From: an uncultured Holophagaceae bacterium
Lineage (GTDB): Bacteria; Acidobacteriota; Holophagae; Holophagales; Holophagaceae
DNA length: 64,000 nucleotides
Direction of reading: 5' to 3'
NCBI GenBank assembly: GCA_903884655.1
Contig: CAISFO010000047.1
Coordinates: 1 to 64,000, forward strand
Positions within the stretch are counted from its first letter, which is position 1; the number at the start of each line of letters is the position of its first letter. Positions 1-8,228 of the stretch are shown one piece after another. The position numbers and the translations under genes are program-made. The notes beneath the pieces were generated by a model, which saw nothing but the letters and a program-made list of their open reading frames with translations, was not told the DNA's origin and searched no databases.

Positions 1-237
1 ACGGGTCCAGCCGCGTGATCCAGCAAGGCAGTGGCCGCAGGGCGATGTGGTGCATCGTTCAAGGCCGCTAACGCAGCTGGGCGCGCGGCTGGCCTCGTCC
101 CGGAGGGCAAGGGGCGGCGCCCGGCGCGATACTGCGTCAAGTTCCTCGCCGATAGTGCCGCTATCGCCTTCGTCGCTTTCCTTGTCTCGCTTGGGCGGCG
201 CCCCTTGCGCGGCCACACCCCACTTTGAAAACAGACC
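1..237. other. Non-coding stretch, possible dispersed repeat
   Basis: No convincing gene. The short open frames here have no recognisable protein sequence. There is a small inverted repeat CGATAG-tgccg-CTATCG near 150-166. The stretch may be intergenic repeat DNA or the edge of a feature outside the window. Confidence 0.3.
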
Positions 238-807
238 CTAGGCTTCCCGGCTCGAGGCGATGTCCACGAGCCGCAGGAGTTCGGTGACCACTTGGCGGCG
301 GGCGGCGTCCTGTTCGTAGCACACCGAGACCTTCTTCCGGGCCGCGGCCACGTCTCCGCAGGCTTTCCCCCGGGCGATGAGGTCCCGGCAGCATTCGGGC
401 ATGGGACCCCAGTTGCCGCATTCCACGAACTGGTCGTTCAGGAAGATGAACTTGGGGATGGCCTCGCCGCCATTGGTAAGGAAGCGGATGAAGACATCGG
501 GGTGCTGGAGCCGGCTGACGTAACGAACCTTCAGCTGGGGGCCGGCCTCGGCCATGCGTTGCAGCACGGGCGCGTGGCGCACCACATCACCACACCAGTC
601 CTCGGCGATGGCGATGACAGGCACGGGTCGGGGCAGGGCTGCGAGGTGCCCCGCGACGGCGGGTTCCAGGGCCAAGGTCTGATGCTGGGCTGCCAGCTTG
701 TCCCGCTGTTCGGAAGACTCGGCCCTCGCGAGCCAGGAGGCGTAGTCCAGGCCCGAATCGAACACGGCCTTCCAATCCAGGATGGGCAGGGTGGCGGGGC
801 GGGGCAT
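238..807 (-). CDS. Thioredoxin family protein
   Basis: This 189-residue protein has a thioredoxin-like fold signature: a hydrophobic strand followed by AEDWCGDVVRHAPVL near residues 68-82, then an IPKFIFL strand with the cis-Pro typical of thioredoxins. The usual CxxC is reduced to one cysteine (WCGDV), so it belongs to the single-Cys thioredoxin-like group and is unlikely to be an ordinary dithiol reductase. The start at 807 was chosen because AAGGAGA lies just upstream; the open frame extends to 867 without a better ribosome site. It is divergent from the alcohol dehydrogenase at 926. No signal peptide is visible, so it is probably cytoplasmic. The exact substrate is unknown. Confidence 0.8.
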   Translation of the reverse strand: MPRPATLPILDWKAVFDSGLDYASWLARAESSEQRDKLAAQHQTLALEPAVAGHLAALPRPVPVIAIAEDWCGDVVRHAPVLQRMAEAGPQLKVRYVSRLQHPDVFIRFLTNGGEAIPKFIFLNDQFVECGNWGPMPECCRDLIARGKACGDVAAARKKVSVCYEQDAARRQVVTELLRLVDIASSREA

Positions 808-925
808 GGGATCTCCTTGGCAGGCTTCGCATCGTACACCCGACGGAATCTCTTTGGCGCCACGCACTTCGAGGTGCCCACTAGCCTCCCGGGCTAGAGT
901 GGAGGTCCAGCTTCAAGGAGCCACC

Positions 926-1969
926 ATGACCCTCGCCAAAGCCTACGCCGCCTTTTCCGCCACCGCCCCCCTCGGACCCCACCAGATCGAGCGCCGGGCC
1001 GTGGGGCCGCACGATGTCCAGATCGAGATCGCCTTCTGCGGCATCTGCCACTCCGACCTCCATCAGGTGCGGAACGAGTGGGGTGGTTCCAGCTACCCCA
1101 TGGTGCCGGGCCACGAGATCGTCGGCAAAGTCACCGCCGTTGGGACCCATGTGAAGGGGTTCAAGGCAGGCGATCTGGTGGGCGTAGGCTGCATGGTGGA
1201 CAGCTGCCGAACCTGCCCCAGCTGCCAGCGGGAACTGGAACAGTTCTGCGAGAAAGGTGCCGCCTTCACCTACAACGGCACCGAGATGGACCGGAAGACA
1301 CCCACCTTTGGCGGCTACTCCTCCAGTGTCGTGGTGGACGAGGCTTTCACGTTGAAGATCTCTCCGAAGCTCGACCTCGCCGCAGCGGCACCCCTCCTCT
1401 GCGCGGGCATCACCACCTACTCGCCCCTGCGCCACTGGAAGACCAAGAAGGGTGACAAGGTCGGTGTCGTGGGCCTGGGCGGCCTGGGTCACATGGCCGT
1501 GAAGATTGCCGCCGCCATGGGCGCCGAGGTGACCATGCTGAGCACATCGAAGGCCAAGGAGGTCGATGCCCGCAAGCTGGGCGCCCAGAACTTCGGGCTC
1601 ACGTCTGATGACGCCACCTTCAAGCGCCTGGCGGGCCATTTCGACCTCATCATCGACACCATCTCCGCGCCCCACGACTACAACAAGTATCTGGGCCTGC
1701 TCCGTGTGGAAGGCGTCATGGTCCTGCTGGGCGTGCCTCCGGAGCCCACCTCGGTGGCCGCCACCTCGCTCATCTTCGGCCGGCGCACCCTCAGCGGCTC
1801 GCTCATCGGCGGCATCCAGGAGACCCAGGAGATGCTCGATTTCTGTGCCGAGCACGGCATCGTCTCGGACATTGAGCTCATCCCCGTCCAGCAGGTCAAC
1901 GTGGCCTATGAGCGGATGCTGAAGAACGATGTGCGCTACCGCTTCGTACTGGACATGAAGACGCTCTGA
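926..1969 (+). CDS. Zinc-dependent NAD(P) alcohol dehydrogenase (YahK/cinnamyl type)
   Basis: Medium-chain dehydrogenase of 347 residues, expected to interconvert aldehydes and primary alcohols using NADPH. Visible motifs are the catalytic zinc segment FCGICHSDLH near residues 35-44, GHE around residue 60, the structural zinc cysteines in CRTCPSCQRELEQFC, and a Rossmann glycine motif GLGGLGHMAVK near 180. Length and motifs match the YahK/AdhC group of broad-range aldehyde reductases. The start ATG at 926 has AAGGAG six bases upstream; the longer open frame from 782 crosses the neighbour's promoter. It stands alone, divergent from the thioredoxin-like gene. Substrate range cannot be read from the sequence. 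Confidence 0.92.
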   Translation: MTLAKAYAAFSATAPLGPHQIERRAVGPHDVQIEIAFCGICHSDLHQVRNEWGGSSYPMVPGHEIVGKVTAVGTHVKGFKAGDLVGVGCMVDSCRTCPSCQRELEQFCEKGAAFTYNGTEMDRKTPTFGGYSSSVVVDEAFTLKISPKLDLAAAAPLLCAGITTYSPLRHWKTKKGDKVGVVGLGGLGHMAVKIAAAMGAEVTMLSTSKAKEVDARKLGAQNFGLTSDDATFKRLAGHFDLIIDTISAPHDYNKYLGLLRVEGVMVLLGVPPEPTSVAATSLIFGRRTLSGSLIGGIQETQEMLDFCAEHGIVSDIELIPVQQVNVAYERMLKNDVRYRFVLDMKTL

Positions 1970-2062
1970 CCTGGGGAGATCTGCAAAGGTCATCCCGGAA
2001 CCTTGTCGGAACAGGCTTTTGGCCTTACCCTCTGCCCATCAGGCCGAGGGATGGGAGCCAGC

Positions 2063-2605
2063 ATGAGTCAGGAAACCCGCTTCACCACTCCGACGGCCGC
2101 CGTCCTGGCCCTCGCAGCCCTGGCGGCTCAGGCTCCGCTGCTGGGTGCCAAAGCCGTGCCAGTGGCCCTGACTGTCCCCAGCGATCAGGTGCTGGCCTTC
2201 GAGCTTCAGGCCACCGGGGTCCAGATCTACGAATGCCGGGCCACCAAGGAGGATCCGACCCGGTTCGAATGGGTCTTCAAGGCACCCGAAGCCGATCTGT
2301 TCGATGCTTCGGGCAGGCCCGCGGGCAGGCACTATGGCGGGCCGACCTGGGAGGGGCTGGATGGCAGCAAGGTGGTGGGCAGCGTGCTGGCCAAGGACAG
2401 CAGCCTCTCCAGTGGCTCCATTCCCTGGCTGCTCCTGAGTGCCAAATCCACCTCCGGCCAAGGCCTGTTCAGCGCTGTGACAAGCCTCCAGCGCATCAAT
2501 ACTTCAGGTGGCGTGGCACCACCGAATCCCAGCCAGGCGCAGGCTGGACAGGAAGCCCGGGTGTCCTACACAGCCACCTATGCCTTCTACGTGGCTAAAC
2601 CCTGA
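2063..2605 (+). CDS. DUF3455 secreted protein
   Basis: A 180-residue protein with an N-terminal signal peptide (about residues 1-28, hydrophobic run rich in Ala and Leu). The mature part carries the DUF3455 pattern: VPSDQVLAFELQATGVQIYEC, then HYGGPTWEGLDGSKVVG and a PWLLLSA segment. The family is widespread in bacteria and fungi and has no known function. A start at 2063 is preferred because GGGA lies about six bases upstream; an in-frame ATG at 2051 is the alternative. It converges on the NTF2-like gene, with only 20 bases between their ends. Confidence 0.8.
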   Translation: MSQETRFTTPTAAVLALAALAAQAPLLGAKAVPVALTVPSDQVLAFELQATGVQIYECRATKEDPTRFEWVFKAPEADLFDASGRPAGRHYGGPTWEGLDGSKVVGSVLAKDSSLSSGSIPWLLLSAKSTSGQGLFSAVTSLQRINTSGGVAPPNPSQAQAGQEARVSYTATYAFYVAKP

Positions 2606-2625
2606 AGGAATGGCAGGATCGGGCC

Positions 2626-2994
2626 TCAGTCCCGCGGGATGGGCAGCCCGTGCTGGCGCAGGAAGCTGAGCTTGTCCCAGTAGCCGCGCTGGAACACGAT
2701 CCGGCCCTCCACCACGTGGAAGAAGCCGCAGCCCCACAGTCCCAGCGGATCCCGCCACTCGAGGATGGCCCACTCGCCATCCTCGAAGAGGTTCTCAACG
2801 ATGCACACCATCTCGGCCGCCGCGAAGCCGGCCCGGAACATGGACTCGATGGCCTCCCGACCCTGCACCGGGTGCTCCGCCACCTGGTGGTTCACCGCAT
2901 CTTCCGCGTACAGGGCGGTGAGCGCAGTGACGTCCCTGCGGTTGAACGCGTCCACCCAGTCGGTGACCAGGGATCTGGGAGAGAGGTCGGCCAT
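2626..2994 (-). CDS. NTF2-like / SnoaL-type protein
   Basis: A 122-residue single-domain protein of the NTF2-like fold. The N-terminal pattern (DWVDAFNRRDVTALTALYAEDAV) and the C-terminal strand segment with GLWGCGFFHVVEGRIVFQRGYWD are typical of SnoaL-like polyketide-cyclase or ketosteroid-isomerase relatives. It is the last gene of a minus-strand run that includes an SDR, a thioesterase and an O-methyltransferase. The start at 2994 has GAGGTG upstream; a longer frame reaches 3225 but that part overlaps the methyltransferase and looks non-coding. Function unknown. Confidence 0.75.
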   Translation of the reverse strand: MADLSPRSLVTDWVDAFNRRDVTALTALYAEDAVNHQVAEHPVQGREAIESMFRAGFAAAEMVCIVENLFEDGEWAILEWRDPLGLWGCGFFHVVEGRIVFQRGYWDKLSFLRQHGLPIPRD

Positions 2995-3047
2995 GGAGCA
3001 CCTCGCAGGCTGCCAGGATCGCATGACGCCCGGGACCAGATCACCCT

Positions 3048-3707
3048 TCAGTCGACCCCCTTCACCGCCATGAATTCCCCGTTGCCCACGGTGGCCAGGC
3101 AGGTGGTGAAGGCGGGGTCGGCGTTCACCAGGTCCATGAAGGGCGCCAGCTGCTCCGGATGGGAGGTGGCATTGTCCACCACCAGCAGGTCTCCGGGACG
3201 GACCACCCGGCGGAGATGGGGCCACCAGGCGGGGTACTCGGGCCGTTCGGAATCCAGGAATACAAGATCGAAGGCACTGTCCCCGCAGAGCTCCAGGACC
3301 CGACCGGCATCGTCATGGACCTGGTGGATGTGCTTCGACAATCCTGAACGATGGAAGGTCTCAGCAGCTCTCTGGATTTTCGAGTCGGCAATTTCCACGG
3401 TGGTGACCCGGCCGCCGATGGCCTGGGCGGCTTCCGCCAGCCAGAGCGTCGAGTAGCCGTTGGACGTCCCGATCTCCAGGACCCGCAGGGCGTGGGCCGC
3501 CCGCACCAGGACCGACAGGAACTCGCCAGTGTCCCGGGTGATGTTCAGCATGCGGAGGGCGCGTTCCGGTTGGGCCTCATCGTTCCTCTGGCCGAAGCGC
3601 TCCAACTCTGCCTTCAACTCGTCCAGGGGTAGGGGCATGGCCTGCTCCATGAGAGATTTCGGGACGGTGGAATCAGGGACGGGTCGTGCCGGCGTCGGCT
3701 CTGCCAT
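3048..3707 (-). CDS. O-methyltransferase (family 3, SAM-dependent)
   Basis: A 219-residue class I SAM methyltransferase of the caffeoyl-CoA/catechol type (Methyltransf_3). The SAM-binding motif VLEIGTSNGYSTLWLA is followed by VTTVEIADSK (acidic residue for the ribose), then FDLVFLDSERPEY and LLVVDNATSHPE, where the Asp residues normally bind the metal and the catechol. The start at 3707 has GAGGTG about ten bases upstream. Its 5' end overlaps the stop of the small membrane protein gene, so the two are probably co-translated. The substrate is not known. Confidence 0.87.
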   Translation of the reverse strand: MAEPTPARPVPDSTVPKSLMEQAMPLPLDELKAELERFGQRNDEAQPERALRMLNITRDTGEFLSVLVRAAHALRVLEIGTSNGYSTLWLAEAAQAIGGRVTTVEIADSKIQRAAETFHRSGLSKHIHQVHDDAGRVLELCGDSAFDLVFLDSERPEYPAWWPHLRRVVRPGDLLVVDNATSHPEQLAPFMDLVNADPAFTTCLATVGNGEFMAVKGVD

Positions 3708-3876
3708 GGCTGAGCACCTCACGGAATAGGATGATCAAGGCCAGGGAAGTCATCAGAGCCCCCACCAGGGCCAGGATCCGCAGGTAGCTGGTACTGCCTG
3801 TCTGGACTCCGATCACCATGAACAGGGGGCCGAAGCTGGCCAGGGTCGGAAACAGCACTCGACTGACGGTTTTCAC
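3673..3876 (-). CDS. Small two-helix membrane protein
   Basis: A 67-residue protein starting at a GTG (3876) with GGAGGA about five bases upstream. Two hydrophobic helices are visible (LFPTLASFGPLFMVIGV and YLRILALVGALMTSLALIILF), followed by a short charged tail. The GTG overlaps the upstream TGA in a GTGA arrangement, so it is translationally coupled to the 136-residue protein, and its end overlaps the methyltransferase start by 35 bases. I do not recognise the family. Confidence 0.65.
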   Translation of the reverse strand: MKTVSRVLFPTLASFGPLFMVIGVQTGSTSYLRILALVGALMTSLALIILFREVLSHGRADAGTTRP

Positions 3877-4283
3877 CGGGATCCTCCAGGTTCTGCGCGT
3901 TCCAGCACGATGCCGGGCGCGGGCGATTCGGGCTTGTAGTAGGCCAGGCGGCCTGGAAGGCAGGAGAGGATGGCGCCGGCCCGGTGCAGGCACACCTGCA
4001 TCAGCGCATCGTGCAGGGGCAGCTCCCGGCCATCGGCCTTCAGGCCATCCACGATCAGATAACAGGTTGGGCCCGCCCCCTTGGCGCGAAGCAGCTTCTC
4101 CAGGGGATCTGGGTAGTCCTGCTCGCTTGGCACGGCGGTCGCGAAGTCCACCAGGTAGGGCAGGTGGCGGTTCAACTGGCTGAGCATCTCCTTCCGCCGC
4201 CTGGGCTGCGCGAGAAGCTGGATGAACCGCGCCCGCTTCTCGGAGGGCAGGAAGGCTTTGGCAAAGGCTTCTTCGTGGTTCAC
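3873..4283 (-). CDS. Conserved hypothetical protein (136 aa)
   Basis: Soluble protein of 136 residues beginning at a GTG (4283) with GGAG nine bases upstream. The N-terminal half is Arg/Lys-rich and probably helical (AFAKAFLPSEKRARFIQLL). The C-terminal half contains a hydrophobic strand, CYLIVDGLKADGRELPLHDAL, and ends AYYKPESPAPGIVLERA. No catalytic motif is recognised. It couples to the following small membrane protein by a four-base overlap, which suggests the two work together. Confidence 0.65.
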   Translation of the reverse strand: MNHEEAFAKAFLPSEKRARFIQLLAQPRRRKEMLSQLNRHLPYLVDFATAVPSEQDYPDPLEKLLRAKGAGPTCYLIVDGLKADGRELPLHDALMQVCLHRAGAILSCLPGRLAYYKPESPAPGIVLERAEPGGSR

Positions 4284-4338
4284 CAAGGGTGGCTCCCGGC
4301 CATCAATCCGGTCACGCCTGGGACGGCCCAACCTAGGC

Positions 4339-4752
4339 TCATCCTACCCGTGAAGGGGGGATGGCGTAGGTGCCCACCGCATGAGCCACCGGCTCGGACC
4401 CGCCGTCAGAGAAGAGGGACACTTCTCCCACCACCAGGGTCTTCCCGACTTTCAGGAGCCGGGCGACGCCGATGATGTCCTTGTCGGGGGACGGCTTCCT
4501 GAGAAAATTGATGTTGAGGCTGGTGGTGACAGCCAGGGGAACGATGCCGATCTCCCCGAGGATGGCGGCGTACAGCGCCACGTCCACCACGGCCATCAAC
4601 ACCGGACCTGACACGGTGCCGCCGGGGCGCAGCTCACCGGGACCGACCTGGTGCCTGACCGTGGCCGAACCCTGACCGACCGCCACCACGGCGCATTTGC
4701 TCTGGGGAAACTCGGCGGCCATGAAGGCGACGATCTGTTCCAGGGAAACCAA
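4339..4752 (-). CDS. PaaI-family hotdog thioesterase
   Basis: A hotdog-fold acyl-CoA thioesterase of about 137 residues. The diagnostic stretch is GGTVSGPVLMAVVDVALYAA around residues 44-63, followed by a TTSLNINFLRKP strand and ARLLKVGKTLVVGEV, as in PaaI/YbgC-type thioesterases acting on aryl- or acyl-CoA. There is no upstream ATG in frame. The best start is a TTG at 4752 with GTGGAG six bases upstream, which gives the normal family length; a GTG at 4764 is possible. It sits downstream of the SDR gene on the same strand. Confidence 0.8.
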   Translation of the reverse strand: MVSLEQIVAFMAAEFPQSKCAVVAVGQGSATVRHQVGPGELRPGGTVSGPVLMAVVDVALYAAILGEIGIVPLAVTTSLNINFLRKPSPDKDIIGVARLLKVGKTLVVGEVSLFSDGGSEPVAHAVGTYAIPPSRVG

Positions 4753-4813
4753 GGTGTTCTCCACAGGATGAATGGAAAGGACGACCTCATGGGGATCAGA
4801 GCCCGCCCTCGGT

Positions 4814-5587
4814 TCACAGGGTTCTGGTCTGGCCCCCGTCCACGTCCAGGATCGCCCCCTGGCAGTAGCTGGCCATGGGGGAGGCCAGGAAGGCCACCGC
4901 TGCGGCGATTTCCGCCGGTTCGCCGAAACGGGGGATGCCGTAGCCCTGGGTGAGCTTCCAGGCCGCTTCCTCGCGGGTGGTCTGGTGTTCCTCGGCGAAA
5001 TGATCAAGGCGGGCGTTCAGCCGGTCCGTGACGATGTAGCCCGGGTTGATGGCGTTGACCCGCACGCCTTCCTTCATGCCGCGATCCGCCAGGACCTTGG
5101 TGAGGTTGAGGATCGCCGCATTGACGGATCCGCCGATGGCGAATTCCGCGCTGCCCGTGCGGCCGCCGATGCCGACGATGTTCACGATCGTTCCCCGGGA
5201 TCGCACAAGATGCGGCCAGGCGGCGCGGGAACAGCGGACCGTGCTGAAGAACTTGAGGGCGAAACCGTCCTGCCAGTCCTCTTCGGTGAGCTGCAGGAAA
5301 TCCCCGCGCTTGGTGGCGCCGGCGTTGTTCACGAGGAGGTCGATGGCACCGAACCGCTGGACCGCAAAGTCGATCAACTGCCGAGGCGAAGGCTCCATGC
5401 GCAAATCTGCGGGGAAGGCCTGAACCTCGGTGCTGCAGGAGGCGGCGACCTCTTCAAGAAGCTCCCTGGACCTCGCGGCCAGGACCAGGCGCATGCCTTC
5501 CCTCGACAGCTGTTCGGCGATGGCCCTACCGATCCCCCGGCTGGCGCCGGTGATGATGGCCACCTTGTGTCTCAAATCCAGGTTCAC
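4814..5587 (-). CDS. Short-chain dehydrogenase/reductase (SDR)
   Basis: A classical SDR of 257 residues. The Rossmann motif TGASRGIG is near residues 14-21, NNAG near 90, and the C-terminal part has NAINPGYIVTDR and the dimer-interface ending GAILDVDGGQT. At the usual active-site position the sequence reads IVNIVGIGGR... and then lacks the normal YxxxK: the stretch is FAIGGSVNAAILNLTK, so the catalytic Tyr appears replaced while a Lys is retained later. That suggests an altered activity. The start is a GTG at 5587 with GGGAGA upstream; the longer frame to 5638 lacks a site. It heads a run with the thioesterase. Confidence 0.85.
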   Translation of the reverse strand: MNLDLRHKVAIITGASRGIGRAIAEQLSREGMRLVLAARSRELLEEVAASCSTEVQAFPADLRMEPSPRQLIDFAVQRFGAIDLLVNNAGATKRGDFLQLTEEDWQDGFALKFFSTVRCSRAAWPHLVRSRGTIVNIVGIGGRTGSAEFAIGGSVNAAILNLTKVLADRGMKEGVRVNAINPGYIVTDRLNARLDHFAEEHQTTREEAAWKLTQGYGIPRFGEPAEIAAAVAFLASPMASYCQGAILDVDGGQTRTL

Positions 5588-5685
5588 GAAGATCTCCCTG
5601 CGGCCGGTTCGTCCGAAAGGAGACGTGCCGTGGCCCACACTGTGACAGGCTGGCGCGCCCTCCGGAAGGATCGGAAGCTCTCCTC

Positions 5686-6072
5686 CTAGGGTCTGGCTTG
5701 CATCATGGCGGCCATCTTCTGGTGGATGAGGTTGATGGCCTTGAGCGGTCGGATCATCACCTTGAAATCCACAATCTTCCCCTCCTCATTCCACTCGATC
5801 ATGTCCACGCCATTCACGCTGATGCCTTCGATCTCCACCTGGAACTCCAGCACGGCATGGCGGGGGCCCCGGACCTCTCGGACGTACCGGAAAGACTCAT
5901 TGAAGAAGACCCGGAAAGCGGCGCCAAGGTACTGGGAAGTGATGGCCTTGCCCCGCTGGGGTGTATGGACGACGGGGGAATGGAACACCACGTCCTCCGC
6001 AAGCAGGGGCCCCAGTCCTTCCAGGTTCCTAGTACTCACGAGTTCGTGCCAGCTCTGGATCGTATCCAACAT
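5686..6072 (-). CDS. NTF2-like / SnoaL-like protein
   Basis: A 128-residue single-domain NTF2-fold protein. The N-terminal helix (SWHELVSTRNLEGLGPLLAEDVVFHSPVV) and the later strands (HAVLEFQVEIEGISVNGVDMIEWNEEGKIVDFKVMIRPLKAINLIHQKM) match the SnoaL-like group often described as nuclear transport factor 2 family. The start ATG at 6072 has GGAGAACC upstream. It lies upstream of the SDR gene on the same strand with a gap of about 100 bases, so it may be the first gene of that run. Function unknown. Confidence 0.78.
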   Translation of the reverse strand: MLDTIQSWHELVSTRNLEGLGPLLAEDVVFHSPVVHTPQRGKAITSQYLGAAFRVFFNESFRYVREVRGPRHAVLEFQVEIEGISVNGVDMIEWNEEGKIVDFKVMIRPLKAINLIHQKMAAMMQARP

Positions 6073-6163
6073 CAGGTTCTCCGTGGCTTCAGGGCGAGGC
6101 ATACACCCAGCGCTGCGCTCCCGAGGGTCTTCCAGAACTGGGTGCGCTGGTACATCGACATGG

Positions 6164-7558
6164 TCAGTAGTCCACACCCTTCAAGAAGTCCTGGGTCGAA
6201 AGGATTTTATAGCGATTGGGATCGGCTCTGACCAGTGCATCCGCAGAAGGGTTCGATAAGGTACCCCGGGCGTGGAGTCCGCTGTCCTGGACTTGCGAGC
6301 GGTCCAGCAGGTAGTTCTGGAAGCTTTTACTGTGGCGGTCGATATCGTCCATATGAGCGTCGAAAGCCCGGTTGTGGGCCTCATTGGCGGCGCTCTGGGC
6401 CTGGGCCCGGGCCTGGGCGGCCCGGCCGATGGCCCGGATGTTGTCGATGACGGCCTTGGTTTCACCGGCGATCACCTTGGCATCCTGGCTGTAGCTGCGG
6501 ATCATGGCCAGGATGGTGGGATTTTCGGCCTCGGCCACCGCCACGGGGGCGTTGGAGCCACTCACGGTCATGGCCCAGGTGGGCAGGCCTCGGGTCGCCA
6601 TGGCACCGACACGGACACTGCCCTTCCGTTGTCCTTTCCCGTCGTGGAGGTCAACCTCGTACATGGCCTGGATGACTCGCTGCTCAAACTGAGTAGGGGG
6701 CAGGTTCTGAGAGCTGGTGAGCCGGAAGGTGGCGGCGGGCAGGTGCCGGTTCTGCCGGACCTGGTTGGTGAGATCGACGTAGGAGCTGAAGAGATCCCCG
6801 CCATAGGCGCAAACGAGGGGACGGGTTCCGCCCCGTGGGCTCGCCATCCATGGGTTCCGTCGAGCCCGGGGGTCCTGGATCTGCTGGTACATGAGGCCAA
6901 GGTGGATCGCTTCTCCGTTCGGTCCGGAGGCGACCAGCTGTCCGCCGATGACTGAGGTCAGCTGCCAGCCAGGAGGCAGGCCGATGGAGGCGCTGCGATC
7001 ACCGGCTGTGGCCATGCGCAGGGGCTCAGCGGTCGTTTGCCTTGCAGTGGGCGTGGCGGCGGGGCCCCTGGACATGGAGGCGGCTTTGCGGGCCGCACTC
7101 TGCCAAGCCTCGTTGAGCTTCAGCAGCATGGACGGCCCGGACCTGGGGAAGCGGGCCGCCTCGTCGTAGAGGACGGCAGCGGCGGGCTGGCTGCCCTGGG
7201 GCATCGAAACGATGACGAGTCCTGCGATGGGTTTCCCGCCCTGATTCTTGGCGGTAAGGGTGAAGAAGGCGGCCACGGAATCACTGCCGCGGGCCTGGAA
7301 AAACTTCCCCACTTGCGGTCGGTCGCCGAAGTGCCCGTGCACGCTTTTCAACATGGTGGCCAGGCCCCCACCGAAGGAGGATTCGCCGGGGAGTGTGCCG
7401 TAGACGATTTGTCCCCCGCCGGGGTTGTCGATGACGGTGAGTGCGTCCGCCGAGCTGGCCTTGGCCTGGGTCCTGCCGCAGGCTGGGCCGAGTACCCCGA
7501 GGACAAGAAGGAGGGCGACGGCAGGGATTGTACTGGAGGAGGGTCGAAGGTGGTTCAT
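6164..7558 (-). CDS. Exported hypothetical protein, probable lipoprotein
   Basis: A 464-residue protein with an N-terminal signal (hydrophobic run ending LGVLGPACG), which could be cleaved by signal peptidase II although the lipobox (GPAC) is poor. The N-terminal third holds IVYGTLPGESSFGGGLATML and a segment on managing large matrices of charged residues; the middle includes a GLPPGWQLTSVIGGQLVASGPNGEAIHLG domain. The C-terminal 120 residues are Ala/Gln/Arg-rich and probably coiled (RAIGRAAQARAQAQSAANEAHNRAF). I do not recognise the family. Similar two-part proteins occur as uncharacterised secreted proteins in other bacteria. The start at 7558 was chosen because the signal peptide begins there; AGGAG lies upstream. 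Confidence 0.65.
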   Translation of the reverse strand: MNHLRPSSSTIPAVALLLVLGVLGPACGRTQAKASSADALTVIDNPGGGQIVYGTLPGESSFGGGLATMLKSVHGHFGDRPQVGKFFQARGSDSVAAFFTLTAKNQGGKPIAGLVIVSMPQGSQPAAAVLYDEAARFPRSGPSMLLKLNEAWQSAARKAASMSRGPAATPTARQTTAEPLRMATAGDRSASIGLPPGWQLTSVIGGQLVASGPNGEAIHLGLMYQQIQDPRARRNPWMASPRGGTRPLVCAYGGDLFSSYVDLTNQVRQNRHLPAATFRLTSSQNLPPTQFEQRVIQAMYEVDLHDGKGQRKGSVRVGAMATRGLPTWAMTVSGSNAPVAVAEAENPTILAMIRSYSQDAKVIAGETKAVIDNIRAIGRAAQARAQAQSAANEAHNRAFDAHMDDIDRHSKSFQNYLLDRSQVQDSGLHARGTLSNPSADALVRADPNRYKILSTQDFLKGVDY

Positions 7559-7616
7559 GTCGCACTCCTTCTGGGCCCACCAACGCTCAGGTCGCAGGGG
7601 CCCTGGATAGTGACTG

Positions 7617-7934
7617 TTAGGAAGCCGAGTCCGCCCCCGACCGAAGGGCAGGATCGGACTCCAGCCGCTGCACCAAGGCTGTGAGGAAGGCCCGGACCTG
7701 GTCTTCCGTCGGCTGGGACTCGAGGCGCTCGATGCAGGCGGCCTGCAGCAGAGGCTGGGCAAGCTCGGCCCTCACAGCCCGGATGACCTCGAGCACCTTG
7801 TCCCCGGGGTAGAAACTGAATAGATCACTGACGCGGCCAACCTCGAGCGAGAGTTCTGGAGAAAAAAGGACTGGGTAAAGCAGGAATCGGATCGCCGTTG
7901 TCCGGTTCTGGCGTTCGGTATCCAAGTCTTCCAT
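7617..7934 (-). CDS. Hypothetical protein (105 aa)
   Basis: A small soluble protein with an ATG at 7934 and AGGGG about six bases upstream. It looks mostly helical: residues 12-60 contain AIRFLLYPVLFSPELSLEVG and KVLEVIRAVRAELAQPLLQAACIERL, and the tail is acidic and Ser-rich. It is immediately upstream of the lipoprotein gene on the same strand. The family is not recognised. Confidence 0.5.
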   Translation of the reverse strand: MEDLDTERQNRTTAIRFLLYPVLFSPELSLEVGRVSDLFSFYPGDKVLEVIRAVRAELAQPLLQAACIERLESQPTEDQVRAFLTALVQRLESDPALRSGADSAS

Positions 7935-8107
7935 GCGGTGCCCCTGATGGATGACGGTCTCCCAGAAGAGCCTTCCAGGCGCATAAACAGCCCCATCCTA
8001 ACCGGGAACTCCGCGCCCATGGATTCTTCCTGAAGCAGGCCTCCTGGGAAAGGGACAAGCCTGTGAGTCGGTGGCATGCACGGTGAGGCCGAGACGCCTG
8101 GCCTCGT

Positions 8108-8205
8108 GGGGGGGGGAAGACCTCGAAGGGCCCCGGGAGCTCGATCTGGTCGAGTCCCTCGAAAAGGATGGATCCGATCTGAAGATGGATCTCGGGAGGC
8201 ATCAC
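8108..8205 (-). pseudogene. DJ-1/PfpI (GATase-1-like) gene remnant
   Basis: Reading from 8205, the first 30 residues (IHLQIGSILFEGLDQIELPG followed by PFEVF) match the start of DJ-1/PfpI-family proteins such as isonitrile hydratase, where a strand, LFxGxxxxDLxGPxEV, begins the Rossmann-like fold. The match stops at a run of nine C on this strand (nine G at 8108-8116). No frame after that point continues the family: the cysteine nucleophile elbow and the rest are absent before the next gene at 7934. I read this as a truncated relic. The rest of 7935-8107 shows nothing recognisable. Confidence 0.55.
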
Positions 8206-8228
8206 TGGGTCGGTGGTTTCGGGGGGAT

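Noticed and set aside
881-1993. Long antisense open frame opposite the alcohol dehydrogenase
   Set aside because: High-GC genes give long open frames on the opposite strand. It has a His/Gly/Asp-rich composition with no family motif, and the plus-strand gene is clear.
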